Of a DNA stretch of 64,000 nt, positions 1 through 8,697 are shown piece after piece; positions within the stretch are counted from its first letter, which is position 1; the number at the start of each line of letters is the position of its first letter. Origin of the DNA: Verrucomicrobiaceae bacterium. GTDB taxonomy: Bacteria; Verrucomicrobiota; Verrucomicrobiia; Verrucomicrobiales; Verrucomicrobiaceae. The notes under the pieces were generated by a model. The model saw only the letters and a list, made by a program, of their open reading frames with translations. It had not been told where the DNA came from and searched no databases. The translations under genes were made by a program, and so were the position numbers. The DNA lies in NCBI GenBank assembly GCA_027489965.1, contig JAIXZA010000084.1, positions 1 through 64,000 on the forward strand. The letters are read 5' to 3'.

Positions 1-492
1 GACGGCCTGCCCGCCACCGCCTTCCACACCCACTGGCCCGTCGATCCCGACCTCGGCGACAATTTTGCTAAAGGCTGCACCTGGACCAGCAGCGACAAAA
101 ACACCTACGGCTGGGACACCGGCCTCACCGACGGCTCCTGGGCCTCCTTCGCGCCAAACTGCTACGCCACTAGCAACAGCGACCAATTTCCGAAGCACGT
201 CACCATCGACCTCAAGCAGTCGCGCATGCTGAATCTCATCGTCCTTGGCGCTCCCGAGATCGGTTCCACCAAAACCGTCGCCATCTCCGTCAGCACCGAT
301 GGTAAAACCTTCCGCGAAGTCGGCCAACACGAATTCCCGCTCGCCAAATCCACCCGCGCCTCCATCAGCTTCCCCGACACCGAAGCCCAACACATCCGCC
401 TCACTTACCTCGACCACCACGCTCAGTTAGCGGGCGGTTTTCCGAATACCTTTGGCTTCACGACCGAGGTGGAAGCTTATCGGGTTAGATAA
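1..492 (+). CDS. 3' end of a secreted protein with a discoidin-like beta-sandwich (partial)
   Basis: The reading frame is open from the first base to a stop at 490-492, so the start lies upstream of the window; 163 residues are visible. The last ~95 residues alternate hydrophobic strands in the style of a galactose-binding/F5-8 type C domain (VTIDLKQSR early, then IGSTKTVAISVSTDGKTF, ending in EVEAYRVR). Such domains usually cap secreted glycoside hydrolases or esterases; which enzyme it belongs to cannot be told here. Third codon positions are almost all C, unlike the neighbouring genes. It converges with the dehydrogenase gene on the other strand, and the two tails overlap by 16 bases. Confidence 0.65.
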   Translation, partial: DGLPATAFHTHWPVDPDLGDNFAKGCTWTSSDKNTYGWDTGLTDGSWASFAPNCYATSNSDQFPKHVTIDLKQSRMLNLIVLGAPEIGSTKTVAISVSTDGKTFREVGQHEFPLAKSTRASISFPDTEAQHIRLTYLDHHAQLAGGFPNTFGFTTEVEAYRVR

Positions 493-3458
493 GCGAAGAA
501 GTCCTTCAAGTCAGTGTCGCTCATGCCGGTGGTGAGGCCTTCGGGCATGAGTGAGATGGGGGAGGCTTCGAGTTGGTCGATGTCGGCTTGCTTGATGGCC
601 GTTTTATTGCCAGCCATGTCTTTGATGACTATGCCGTTGGTGTTTTGTGCCTCCATGAGGCCGCTGAGAATCTGGCCGCTTTTGGTTTTCACAATATAGG
701 TGCCGAAGCCTTCGCGGATTTCGAGGCTGGGGGTGAAGAGGTTGTCGAGCCAGAAGTCGGCGTTGCTGCGATCGTAGCCGGTGAGCTCAGGGCCGATGGC
801 ACCACCTTCGCCGAAGAGCTTGTGGCAAATGGCACATCGGGCGGTGAATTGCAGTTTGCCCTTTTCGGCATCGCCAAGGCCGGTTTTGAGGACGGCTTTG
901 ATGCGCTCGGCTTCCTTTTTCTTCTCGGGCGTGGGTCCGGTGGCGAGCAGGCCTTTCCAGTGCTTTTCGATGCTGGCATCAATGTCGGCATCTTTGTGGA
1001 GGCTGAGCTGGCGGACGATGTCGATGGTGAAATGCTTGGCGGGCACTTTCCATTCGTTGACGAAGTTCATCAAAATCTGCGCCCATTCTTTGCGACCGGC
1101 CATGACGCGGAGCGCGTCCTCGCGCAGGGCTTTGTCTCCGGCGATTTGTCCTTCCCAACCGAGCAGGAGAGCCTCGGGGATGCGTTTGTCGTCAAACTTG
1201 GCCGCAGCTTGGAGAATGCCGCGTTTGAGGCTGGGAGCCGCACTGGACTTCAAAATGGCCACCATGGGCATTACGGCCTCTCGCTTGCCGAGTTCCGCCA
1301 AGGTCTTCGCGATGGCGATGCGGGCGGTGTTGGTGGCCTTTTTGTTCTCAAGCAACTTCAGAGCATCTTTAAGAGCCTCTCGGCTGCCGCTGCGAAGCGC
1401 AAGGGTGAGGTCGCCGCCGCTTTGCTTCGCCATGTGGTCGTTGAGCGCCTTGGTGAGCGAGTCTGGCAGCTTCGGTATCTCCGCGCCTTCAAAGGCGGAG
1501 GCGATGCCTGCGATGAACTTGCCACGCAGGGCCTCATCGTTGGTGAGGGCGAGAAGATCGGCGCAGGATTGGAGGTTTTCTTCACCACCGGCCAGAGCGT
1601 AGCGTTTCGCGAGCTTTTCGGCGAGGTGGTCGCGGAAGAGTTTGGTGGCAAGGAAAGGGGAGTCGGATTTGAGGAAGGTGAAGACGGCTGCGCGTTCTTT
1701 TTCGGCCTTCGATTCGAGTGCCCACCAAGCGAGGAGCTGGAGGTGTCCGCTTTCGTCTTCAGACTCACCGCTCCAGAGTAATGGAAGAGCCAGGTTGGCG
1801 GGTAGGCGCTTGGCGGTGGCTAGCATCTGGGCGCAGACTTCGAGATGTTTTTCCTCCTGAGCCAAGTGGACAAGAGTGTCCGAGCTCCCTTCATGCCCTT
1901 CGCCGATCATCTTGACGGCCCAGCGACGGATGTAGGGATCGTTTGAGGTGATTGGAAGCTCTTTGATGGCTCCGAGCGCATCGAGGGACCATAGCGACTC
2001 CAGTGACTCAGGTGCCTGGGAGAGTTTGGGAGCCAGGTCTTGCAGGTTACGCCACCCAATCTCCAGCACTGCCTGCTTCCTGAACCATTCATTCGGATGG
2101 CTGAGATACCCGAGTAGCTCCTCACCACTCGCTTTGCTCAAATCAAACGGCTTCAACTTTGGGGCACCGCTGTCAGGGCGCACACGGTAGATGCGACCGC
2201 TGGTTTTATGCCAGTCATCGACAGGGCTGACGTGGCTGAGGCGAGTGTCATACCAGTCGAGCATGTAGAAACCGCCGTCGGGTCCGACACCGCTCCAGAC
2301 GGGGCGGAACCAGCGGTCGGTGGTAGTGACGAGCTGTTCTTCGTCTTTATTGCTAAAGGTGGAGCCATCTGGGAGCAGTTGACTGACATAGACAAGATTG
2401 TGGAGGGAATTCGGCGCGATGATTTTGCCTTCGTAGGCGCTGCCGAGCAGGCCGCCTTCATAGATGGTGAATGCTTGGGAGAAGCGTTTATTGTCGCCTT
2501 CCAGCTTCATGTGCTCGAACCAGCCGAAGGCATACGGATTGGTGAGCGGGCCGTGTTTGCCCCAGCCTTTGATGCCGTAGCTGCCTTGCTCGTAGTGCAT
2601 GCCGCGCGTGGCGTTGTTGGTGCCGGAGAATATCCGGCCTTTGCTGTCGATGTCGAGACTGAAGGTATTACCGCCGCCTTCGGCGTAGATTTCGAAGGTC
2701 TTTTTCTTCGGATGATAGCGCCAGATGCACTGGCCTTCCCATTTCACATTCTTGGAGTTGGCGCTGCTGACGTTGCCGGTTGTCGTGCTGCCGTTGGCTC
2801 CGTAAAGCCAGCCGTCCATGCCCCATTGCAGGCTCGTGGCGACGCTGTGGGTGTCCTCGAGGCCGAAGCCGCTGAGCTCGATTTCGGGATCGCCATCCGG
2901 TTTGGCGTCGAAATCGGCATCGGGATAACTCAGGAGGTAAGGCGGATTCAGTACCCAGATGCGGCCCATGCCGTGCAGCGCGGCGCTGGCGATGTTTAGG
3001 CCGGTGATGACGTCCTCGTGCTTGTCGAAGAAGCCGTCGCCATCGGTGTCTTCGAAGACAGTGATCTTGTCCGCGCCTTTTTCGCCACGCGGCGGTGGCA
3101 GCGGCACTTTGTCGAATTTCGCACGGAGATGCTGGTCGTAGCTGACGATCTTTAAGCCAGCGGGGAACTGGTATTGGCGATACATGGTGACCCACATGCG
3201 CCCTTTGCTGTCCCAACTCGCATAAAGAGGCTGCTCGACATTGGGTTCGGAGGCCATGAGGTCGATGGCGATATCGCTGCGGTGCTTGAACTGCTTTACA
3301 GCTTCAGCGGCGGGCGTGGGCGGTGTGTCATCGCGCATGACACCGCGGCCGGCTCGCGTTTCGATGATCTTTTTGACCGCTTCATTGCCTGCGACCTCCG
3401 TTTGGGCAGAGGCAGGAAGGACTGCAAGGACTAAAAGGACAGAAAGGACGCGGAACAT
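477..3458 (-). CDS. PVC-type membrane-bound dehydrogenase with HEAT repeats and C-terminal cytochrome c
   Basis: A 993-residue exported protein. The ATG at 3458 is preferred because a clear signal peptide follows at once (MFRVLSVLLVLAVLPASAQ); the frame is open for 41 more codons upstream, but these look non-coding. Order: beta-propeller of the Pirellula/Verrucomicrobium dehydrogenase family (about 60-480, with EF-hand-like DTDGDG loops), alpha-helical HEAT-like repeats (about 480-850), then a single-haem cytochrome with CAICH near residue 873 and a likely axial Met in SLMPEGL near 970. Family knowledge suggests a periplasmic PQQ- or sugar-type dehydrogenase passing electrons to its own haem; the substrate is unknown. 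Two relatives lie at 56767 and 61388. It converges on the preceding gene with a 16-base overlap. Confidence 0.9.
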   Translation of the reverse strand: MFRVLSVLLVLAVLPASAQTEVAGNEAVKKIIETRAGRGVMRDDTPPTPAAEAVKQFKHRSDIAIDLMASEPNVEQPLYASWDSKGRMWVTMYRQYQFPAGLKIVSYDQHLRAKFDKVPLPPPRGEKGADKITVFEDTDGDGFFDKHEDVITGLNIASAALHGMGRIWVLNPPYLLSYPDADFDAKPDGDPEIELSGFGLEDTHSVATSLQWGMDGWLYGANGSTTTGNVSSANSKNVKWEGQCIWRYHPKKKTFEIYAEGGGNTFSLDIDSKGRIFSGTNNATRGMHYEQGSYGIKGWGKHGPLTNPYAFGWFEHMKLEGDNKRFSQAFTIYEGGLLGSAYEGKIIAPNSLHNLVYVSQLLPDGSTFSNKDEEQLVTTTDRWFRPVWSGVGPDGGFYMLDWYDTRLSHVSPVDDWHKTSGRIYRVRPDSGAPKLKPFDLSKASGEELLGYLSHPNEWFRKQAVLEIGWRNLQDLAPKLSQAPESLESLWSLDALGAIKELPITSNDPYIRRWAVKMIGEGHEGSSDTLVHLAQEEKHLEVCAQMLATAKRLPANLALPLLWSGESEDESGHLQLLAWWALESKAEKERAAVFTFLKSDSPFLATKLFRDHLAEKLAKRYALAGGEENLQSCADLLALTNDEALRGKFIAGIASAFEGAEIPKLPDSLTKALNDHMAKQSGGDLTLALRSGSREALKDALKLLENKKATNTARIAIAKTLAELGKREAVMPMVAILKSSAAPSLKRGILQAAAKFDDKRIPEALLLGWEGQIAGDKALREDALRVMAGRKEWAQILMNFVNEWKVPAKHFTIDIVRQLSLHKDADIDASIEKHWKGLLATGPTPEKKKEAERIKAVLKTGLGDAEKGKLQFTARCAICHKLFGEGGAIGPELTGYDRSNADFWLDNLFTPSLEIREGFGTYIVKTKSGQILSGLMEAQNTNGIVIKDMAGNKTAIKQADIDQLEASPISLMPEGLTTGMSDTDLKDFFAYLTR

Positions 3459-3588
3459 GTCTGGACTAAACGGCCCAGGGATGGCATTTTGTCCGAGGCT
3501 TGTTGCAGGAACAGATATTCCTGTGACCGATGGTTGATCAGCAGGCTTGCTTTTATCATGCAGATCCCTTTTTCTTGGCAACTCTCTT

Positions 3589-4554
3589 GTGACTTCTGAT
3601 TCTCCCCACTCTCCGCAGGCTTCTCCATTTTGGCTTTGGTTGCATCTTCTTAGCCTTGAAGCGCCGCTAGTGGCGGTGGCCTGGGCCTGGGGTTTGGCGC
3701 ATTTTCATCATTTATCCATCATGCCTGGGGTATTGCCAGGATTAGGTCTATGCGTTTGGATTGTTTATGTGCTGGATCGGCTGATAGATGGCGTTGGGCA
3801 GTCGAAAGAGGGTTTGGATCGCAGGCATGCTTTTCACCTGCGCTGGCGTTGGGTGCTCATGATTCTAGTCGTGGTAGCCTCAGTTTGGGCGGGTTGGCTG
3901 GCTTTATGGACCGTGCCTAGCGGACTTTTATGGCAGTGTGCGTCACTGGGAGTTTTGATGCTGCTTTATCTGATCCTTTTTCCGGCGGCGGGTGGCGGGC
4001 GGTTTCGCTGGATAGTCATGCCGTTGACTTGTCTGGGGACTATGTGCCTCGCTCATGCCTTGCCGTTTTCTCCTGTCTTTCAGCTGTTGATGATCGTCTT
4101 ATCGGTGGGCATTTTGGCTTTATTGATTTTCCGAAGTCTTCATCAGCGGTTGATGACGGCGCTTTCCAAAGACGTGGTGGGCGGACTGCTTTTTGCCCTT
4201 GGTTGCTTGGCTTGGACTCGCTTTAGCTTGGAAGGTGGAGAGGCTTTGTCTGGGACCATTGAACTGTTATTGCTCAGTGTTCTCTTCATCAGCAATCTGA
4301 CGGGTATTTCTTCTCGTGAATCTCAGGGCCGCTGGCTGGCTTTGGGTTTTGGAACGGTGGGCGGTGTTTTAATGTTGGTATTCACTGGCCGCATTTCGGG
4401 ATCTTTGGGAGTTTTGGCTGGGGCGACTGCAGGTGGCTTGGTCTTGTTAGTCCTATTAAACCGAAAACGTGAGACGATGTCTGCGGATGCTTACCGAGTG
4501 TGGGCGGATTTGGCAGTGCTAGTTCCTGTTCTTGGTCTCCTGATTCGGGCATGA
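3589..4554 (+). CDS. Polytopic membrane protein, possibly UbiA-like
   Basis: About 321 residues with some eight or nine hydrophobic segments and almost no soluble part. The segment YVLDRLIDG followed by a basic stretch and RRHAFHLRWRW, placed just after the second membrane helix, resembles the Asp-rich first loop of UbiA-family prenyltransferases, but the classical NDxxDxxxD is not intact, so the family call is tentative. The start is uncertain: the frame opens with TTG at 3547, GTG occurs at 3589, and no strong Shine-Dalgarno sequence is visible. The gene diverges from the dehydrogenase; 130 bases separate the chosen starts. It ends just before a hairpin shared with the ammonium transporter. 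Confidence 0.6.
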   Translation: MTSDSPHSPQASPFWLWLHLLSLEAPLVAVAWAWGLAHFHHLSIMPGVLPGLGLCVWIVYVLDRLIDGVGQSKEGLDRRHAFHLRWRWVLMILVVVASVWAGWLALWTVPSGLLWQCASLGVLMLLYLILFPAAGGGRFRWIVMPLTCLGTMCLAHALPFSPVFQLLMIVLSVGILALLIFRSLHQRLMTALSKDVVGGLLFALGCLAWTRFSLEGGEALSGTIELLLLSVLFISNLTGISSRESQGRWLALGFGTVGGVLMLVFTGRISGSLGVLAGATAGGLVLLVLLNRKRETMSADAYRVWADLAVLVPVLGLLIRA

Positions 4555-4558
4555 AAAA

Positions 4559-4584
4559 GGCCGGAGCACTTTCGCACTCCGGCC
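4559..4584 (-). terminator. Intrinsic terminator of the ammonium transporter gene
   Basis: An 8-bp perfect G+C-rich stem (GGCCGGAG / CTCCGGCC) with a 10-base loop sits 31 bases past the amt stop. Read on the minus strand it is followed by five T residues (4554-4558), as in an intrinsic terminator. In the plus direction no T-run follows, so it would terminate the upstream plus-strand gene only weakly. Confidence 0.8.
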
Positions 4585-4615
4585 TCAGATTCAGTCAGGG
4601 ACTACCTGATTCCAA

Positions 4616-6229
4616 TTAATGTTCGTAACCAGCTTCGTCGTGGTCAGAGAGATCGAGACCGATGGACTCTTCTTCTGGTGATGGACGGAGACCGACGATC
4701 AGCTTGACGATGATCGTGATGATCACTGTAGCAACAATGCTCAGGACGATGGTCAAGGCGCATGCTTTCAACTGATTCATGAGGATACCACCGGTGCCAC
4801 CTGCATCCACGATCAGCTTGGCCATGTCTTTGTTCACATAGGCGTTCACGGTGGTGAGGTTACCGTTGATGCTGTTGTTAGCGAAGATACCGGTGACGAG
4901 AGCACCCATGGTGCCACCGACGCCGTGGATACCGAAGGTATCAAGAGCATCGTCGTAGCCGAGCTTGCTCTTCGCGAAGACGACTGCGAAGTAAGGAACC
5001 ACAGCGGCGAGGACGCCGATGATCATGGCAGCTTTGGCATCGACGAAACCAGCGGCAGGAGTGATGACGACCAGACCAGCAACAGCGCCGGAGCAGAAAC
5101 CAAGGATGGAAGGCTTGCCTTTGTGGAGTTTTTCGATCAGAGCCCATACAAAGCAGGCTGTAGCAGCAGCCAAGGTGGTGGTCATGAAAGCGTTGGCAGC
5201 GAGACCGTCAGCAGCAAGAGCAGAACCGGCGTTGAAGCCATACCAACCGACCCAGAGCATGCCGGTGCCGACCATGCAAAGAACCATGCTGTGAGGGGAC
5301 ATCTTTTCTTTGCCGAAGCCCTGGCGTTTGCCAAGCATGATGCAAAGAACAAGAGCGGACCAGCCGGAGGACATGTGAACCACGGTACCACCAGCGAAGT
5401 CGATCGCAGGAAGAGCTGAAGCGCTGTTCCATACACCGTTCATGAGGCCGTCGAAGCCCCAAACCATGTGAGCGAGAGGGAAGTAAACCACGAACATCCA
5501 GATGGCGACGAAGAGCATCACTGCGGAGAACTTCATGCGCTCAGCGATAGCACCCACGATCAGAGCCGGAGTGATGATCGCGAACATGAGCTGATACATG
5601 GAGAACACGGATTGGCTAGGCCAGCCAGCGTAGTTGGTGTTTGGTGCGGAGCCTACGCCTTCAAGGAAGAAGTATTTGAAGCTTCCGAGGTATGGCGACC
5701 ACCAAGGAGCGCCTTCTGCTGGATGCTCACCGAAGACGAATGAGTAGCCAACGAAATACCAGAGGATCGTCACGAGACCGGCGATGCCCAAGCATTGAGC
5801 GAGAACGCTGAGAACATTCTTCGAGCGGACCAGGCCACCGTAGAATAGAGCCAGACCTGGGAGGGTCATGAAGAGCACGAGGGCCGCGCAGATCATCAGG
5901 AAACCGTTGTGACCAGGGCCAGAAAGGTTTGCGAGCTTGCCGTCGGCGGCAGGGGCCATGTTATTGAAGTATTGCTCGACGTCTGCGATCCGCTTCTCAA
6001 GGGCCTCAGTTGTTGGGGCGGCAGGAGCAGCTTCAGCCGCAGGGGCTGCTGCGGCAGGTTCAGGGGCGGGTGCTGGAGCTGCGGCAGCGGCCGGAGCCGG
6101 AGCAGCAGGAGCAGGTGCCGCCGCATCTTGCGCCCAGGATGAACTGGTGCTGAATGCGATGGCAGTGGTGGCGACGACCGCAGCGGAGAGTAAGCTGCGC
6201 CAGTTACTGGAGTGGTTGATTTTGAGCAT
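4616..6229 (-). CDS. amt: Ammonium transporter (Amt family) with Ala/Pro-rich N-terminal extension
   Basis: A 537-residue protein whose last ~430 residues are a full Amt channel: FYGGLVRSKNVLS, AIDFAGGTVVHMSSG carrying the conserved Asp and first pore His, and FGIHGVGGTMGALVTG carrying the second pore His. It should conduct ammonium/ammonia across the inner membrane. The N-terminus is unusual: a signal peptide (cleavage near SSSWAQ), then about 40 residues of nearly pure Ala/Pro, then a short helical segment (EALEKRIADVEQYF) before the first channel helix. No glnK/PII gene is adjacent. Control is probably nitrogen-dependent, because a -24/-12 promoter lies about 40 bases upstream. A terminator follows at 4559-4584. 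Confidence 0.96.
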   Translation of the reverse strand: MLKINHSSNWRSLLSAAVVATTAIAFSTSSSWAQDAAAPAPAAPAPAAAAAPAPAPEPAAAAPAAEAAPAAPTTEALEKRIADVEQYFNNMAPAADGKLANLSGPGHNGFLMICAALVLFMTLPGLALFYGGLVRSKNVLSVLAQCLGIAGLVTILWYFVGYSFVFGEHPAEGAPWWSPYLGSFKYFFLEGVGSAPNTNYAGWPSQSVFSMYQLMFAIITPALIVGAIAERMKFSAVMLFVAIWMFVVYFPLAHMVWGFDGLMNGVWNSASALPAIDFAGGTVVHMSSGWSALVLCIMLGKRQGFGKEKMSPHSMVLCMVGTGMLWVGWYGFNAGSALAADGLAANAFMTTTLAAATACFVWALIEKLHKGKPSILGFCSGAVAGLVVITPAAGFVDAKAAMIIGVLAAVVPYFAVVFAKSKLGYDDALDTFGIHGVGGTMGALVTGIFANNSINGNLTTVNAYVNKDMAKLIVDAGGTGGILMNQLKACALTIVLSIVATVIITIIVKLIVGLRPSPEEESIGLDLSDHDEAGYEH

Positions 6230-6268
6230 ATTGTGTTACGAAGTGGATTGGCTCCGCAAAGAGTCATT

Positions 6269-6286
6269 AAGCACCCCGCGTGCCAA
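6269..6286 (-). promoter_or_regulatory. Sigma-54-type (-24/-12) promoter for amt
   Basis: On the minus strand the sequence reads TTGGCACGCGGGGTGCTT, matching TGGCAC(N5)TTGC with the invariant GG and GC present and one mismatch (G for T) in the -12 block. The -12 GC lies at 6271-6272, about 42 bases before the ATG, implying a leader of roughly 30 bases. The core also forms a GCAC-N5-GTGC dyad like an NtrC half-site pair. Sigma-54/NtrC control of ammonium transporters is well established; transcription from this site is inferred. Confidence 0.6.
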
Positions 6287-6335
6287 GTCTGCCCAACTTT
6301 TTTCCGATCTAGGTTCCCACCCAGTAAAATGGGCT

Positions 6336-7205
6336 TTAAATTTTTCGCCAAAGCATGGCCAAAAAGAGCGGAAACTCTTTTCGGGCATGGTTTTCAGCCC
6401 GGGCACGCGGTCCAGGTTGGCTTTCTTTGTGCGAATGCCACTCGCTGAGACCGATCATGGCCATACCTGCGGCAAATCCGGCTTTGCTCAGTGATTCTAG
6501 ACTGCGGTGAAAGGAGGTGGTGCTCTCGCTGTTTGCTTTTCCAGGGTGCATCAGAATGGGGATGCTGAGCGTGCTACTGTAAGCATCGACACGTCGATAT
6601 TGAGCCGAATGATCCTTGGCAAACTCCCAGCTCGTCTGTTTCGGGATGCGAAAGGCGGGGTGATTGAGCACCCAAAGCATCCGAGCACCCGGTTTTAACA
6701 CGCTGGCCACAGAGGCGCAGACTTTTTCCAAATGCTCCATGTTTTGCAGGCAAAGGATGGCAGAGGCCGCATCAAATTCGCCAATGCCTGCGAGATTAGC
6801 GGCATCCCGATCAAAATAACGAATGGGCGTGCGGCTCCTGTAAGTGCGTGCTTTTTCGATCAATGTCGGTGCGGCATCCACACCAGTGACTTGAGCTCCA
6901 CTTTCTGAGATGGCGCGGGAGAAGACGCCCTGTCCGCAGCCTAAATCCAAAATGCGCTCACCCTTTTGTGGGGCCAGCATGGCCAGAGCATTTGGGATGA
7001 CGACGGCTTGATAAAGTTCTGATCCGCGCTCGCCCAAAATGCGGTCATACCAATCGGCTGACTTTTCCCAAGACGTGCCGCCTTGGCTGCGATCCTGAGC
7101 TGGGCGTGGTGTTGGACGCCCGTATTTGCGAGCTGGCGGACGCTGCTGAGAAAAGTGCTGAGGCGTGCGTGAACCGGTCGGTTTGCGTGGGCGATCTGGA
7201 GTCAT
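6336..7205 (-). CDS. Class I SAM-dependent methyltransferase
   Basis: A 289-residue cytoplasmic protein. After a basic, disordered N-terminal tail of about 45 residues (many Arg, Pro, Gln), the methyltransferase fold begins: ILDLGCGQGVFSRAI is SAM-binding motif I, TGVDAAPTLIEKAR is the acidic strand-2 motif, and FDAASAILCLQNMEHLEKV is motif IV/post-motif. This resembles Methyltransf_11/25 (UbiE/COQ5-like) proteins. The substrate cannot be deduced. The C-terminus is again basic. It is probably monocistronic; the amt promoter region lies just downstream. Confidence 0.88.
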   Translation of the reverse strand: MTPDRPRKPTGSRTPQHFSQQRPPARKYGRPTPRPAQDRSQGGTSWEKSADWYDRILGERGSELYQAVVIPNALAMLAPQKGERILDLGCGQGVFSRAISESGAQVTGVDAAPTLIEKARTYRSRTPIRYFDRDAANLAGIGEFDAASAILCLQNMEHLEKVCASVASVLKPGARMLWVLNHPAFRIPKQTSWEFAKDHSAQYRRVDAYSSTLSIPILMHPGKANSESTTSFHRSLESLSKAGFAAGMAMIGLSEWHSHKESQPGPRARAENHARKEFPLFLAMLWRKI

Positions 7206-7272
7206 GGTGTTCTTATATGCCTCAGGCCCGTGTCATCTGCCACTGAGGAATGTGAGATGAGGAGAGTTTTAA

Positions 7273-7366
7273 ACCGCTAATGAACGCTTATGAACGCTAA
7301 TGTCAGAACAGAGAAATGGTAGAGTTTGAGGCCTTTCTATTAGCGTTCATTGCTGGTTATTAGCAG
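7273..7366. repeat. 10-bp-period direct repeat with inverted copy
   Basis: Between the methyltransferase and FmdB-like genes, GCTAATGAAC / GCTTATGAAC / GCTAATG run in tandem (7276-7302) with a 10-base period. A complementary copy, CTATTAGCGTTCATTG, occurs at 7338-7353, followed by GGTTATTAGCAG. Transcribed, this could fold into a long imperfect hairpin with a 35-base loop. It sits downstream of the FmdB-like gene and upstream of the methyltransferase gene. It may be a dispersed intergenic repeat; no second copy was seen in this window. Confidence 0.6.
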
Positions 7367-7380
7367 TCAAAAACCCGCTT

Positions 7381-7902
7381 TCACTGGCCTAACCAGTCAC
7401 GCATTTCATAAAGCTTGGGGTCACGCACAGGCGGCCTGCCCACGCGCATGATTTTTTTGACCTGAGAGAACAGTGCGTCGGCTTCGCCACCCTCTTCCAT
7501 GCCACCAAACTCGGACTCTAGCTTCTCGGGGTCTTCGCCTGATTCCAGGCGGCGCACCATTTCACGGAGTTCAGGAGGTGTCTTATCACCCATCATATCG
7601 GTCATTTTACGCATGAAATGGCCGAGCTGCCGTGGATCCGGATTGTCGGTGTCCATTGCGCTCATATCACCCTCCATGTCAGCCATGAGGCTTTCCATTT
7701 GGGCATCGTCGATCCCGGCAAAGGGATCGTTAGCGATTTCCTCTTTTGCACGCCCAATGACCGCGAACTGGGAGACGCGTTTTTCCAGCTTAAAAGCGGC
7801 ATTATCAGGGCAAGTCGGCACTCTGTCCCGATAGGCTAAACTGCGGGCCAGGAATTGGTAGAGTGTGTTGTTTTCCTGGCAGTAGAATTCGTAAATGGGC
7901 AT
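7381..7902 (-). CDS. FmdB-like regulatory protein with degenerate zinc ribbon
   Basis: A 173-residue cytoplasmic protein. The N-terminus MPIYEFYCQENNTLYQF matches the FmdB/CxxC_CXXC_SSSS zinc-ribbon start (MPIYEYxC). The family normally has two CxxC pairs, whereas here only single cysteines remain (C8 and the C of VPTCPDN), so a normal zinc site is unlikely. The rest is acidic and Met-rich (MESLMADMEGDMSAMD, FMRKMTDMMGDKTPPELREMVRRLESG), a helical region found in longer proteobacterial and verrucomicrobial FmdB relatives. Function unknown. Confidence 0.7.
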   Translation of the reverse strand: MPIYEFYCQENNTLYQFLARSLAYRDRVPTCPDNAAFKLEKRVSQFAVIGRAKEEIANDPFAGIDDAQMESLMADMEGDMSAMDTDNPDPRQLGHFMRKMTDMMGDKTPPELREMVRRLESGEDPEKLESEFGGMEEGGEADALFSQVKKIMRVGRPPVRDPKLYEMRDWLGQ

Positions 7903-7959
7903 GGTGACGGTGAGGTTGAGTTGTCATGACCAAACGAAACTCTGCTGCGATGGCAAGGG

Positions 7960-8697
7960 CTATCTGGTCAGTGGATAAACCTGCACTTGAACGCCCGTCG
8001 AGCCGATGACGTGATCGGGTGGCCGTTTTGGCACGGCGTAACCATTAATGCGGAAGAGATTAGCATCCCAGTTCTTCAGTTCGACTTCCGCTAGCGGATA
8101 GGGAGCGTGATGGACGCGTCCGCACCGCAAGCCGCTTGGAGTTTGGGTAAAAAGCAGGTAGCGCTCTGCCAGGAAAAACTCGAGAGATCCAGGCTCTGCG
8201 AGATGGGTCTCTGGCTTGATTCGATAGGCAAACTCAGACGTCACTGTATCACCTCGGCGCTGGGAGTGGTAGTGGATCATGCCTGCTGGCGTCTTGGTGG
8301 CAGACATCTGAGCATTCTGGTACGGCAAATGAAACAGCGTGCGCGCAGTCCACACGGCCAGGGATTGATTGCAGTCCAGGCAATCAAACCACACGCCGGG
8401 GCGGCCCTGATCATCATGGACATAGGTGCGGAGATTCATTTCCAGGAAGTTACTCAGGCCAGGCACCGCAGGGCAGAATCGCGGGCGGATGCCTTTCATG
8501 AAAAATGGTACGATGGCGATCCAGCCTTTCCCATCAAAGGTATCCACATGCAGTCCTGGGGGCAGCCTTTTTTGGATCTCGGCAGGATCCCAGGCCCAGT
8601 GAAGAAACAGCAGATCCTCCCAGCGCTGCCGCATGACCACGGGCTGATCAGGGACTTCGCGCATGGCTTGGCGTTGGGCATCGGTGGGGCGTGGCAT
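7960..8697 (-). CDS. DUF2071 (YqjF-like) family protein
   Basis: A 245-residue protein when started at the ATG at 8697 (MPRPTDAQRQAMRE). The frame is open for 23 more codons, but these have no family character. The DUF2071 pattern is evident: MRQRWEDLLFLHWAWDPAEIQKRLPPGL at the start, then FLEMNLRTYVHDDQGRPGVWFDCLD, then a second beta sandwich ending near RINGYAVPKRPP. The family, known from Bacillus YqjF, has an acetoacetate-decarboxylase-like beta fold but no agreed reaction. It is a single gene next to unrelated neighbours. Confidence 0.88.
   Translation of the reverse strand: MPRPTDAQRQAMREVPDQPVVMRQRWEDLLFLHWAWDPAEIQKRLPPGLHVDTFDGKGWIAIVPFFMKGIRPRFCPAVPGLSNFLEMNLRTYVHDDQGRPGVWFDCLDCNQSLAVWTARTLFHLPYQNAQMSATKTPAGMIHYHSQRRGDTVTSEFAYRIKPETHLAEPGSLEFFLAERYLLFTQTPSGLRCGRVHHAPYPLAEVELKNWDANLFRINGYAVPKRPPDHVIGSTGVQVQVYPLTR

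Noticed and set aside
573..1781. 402-codon open frame on the plus strand
   Set aside because: It lies wholly antisense to the PVC dehydrogenase gene, whose protein has clear domains and a haem motif; the translation has no family features.
2208..2999. 263-codon frame antisense to the dehydrogenase
   Set aside because: Mirror of the conserved propeller coding region; no start signal or domain support.
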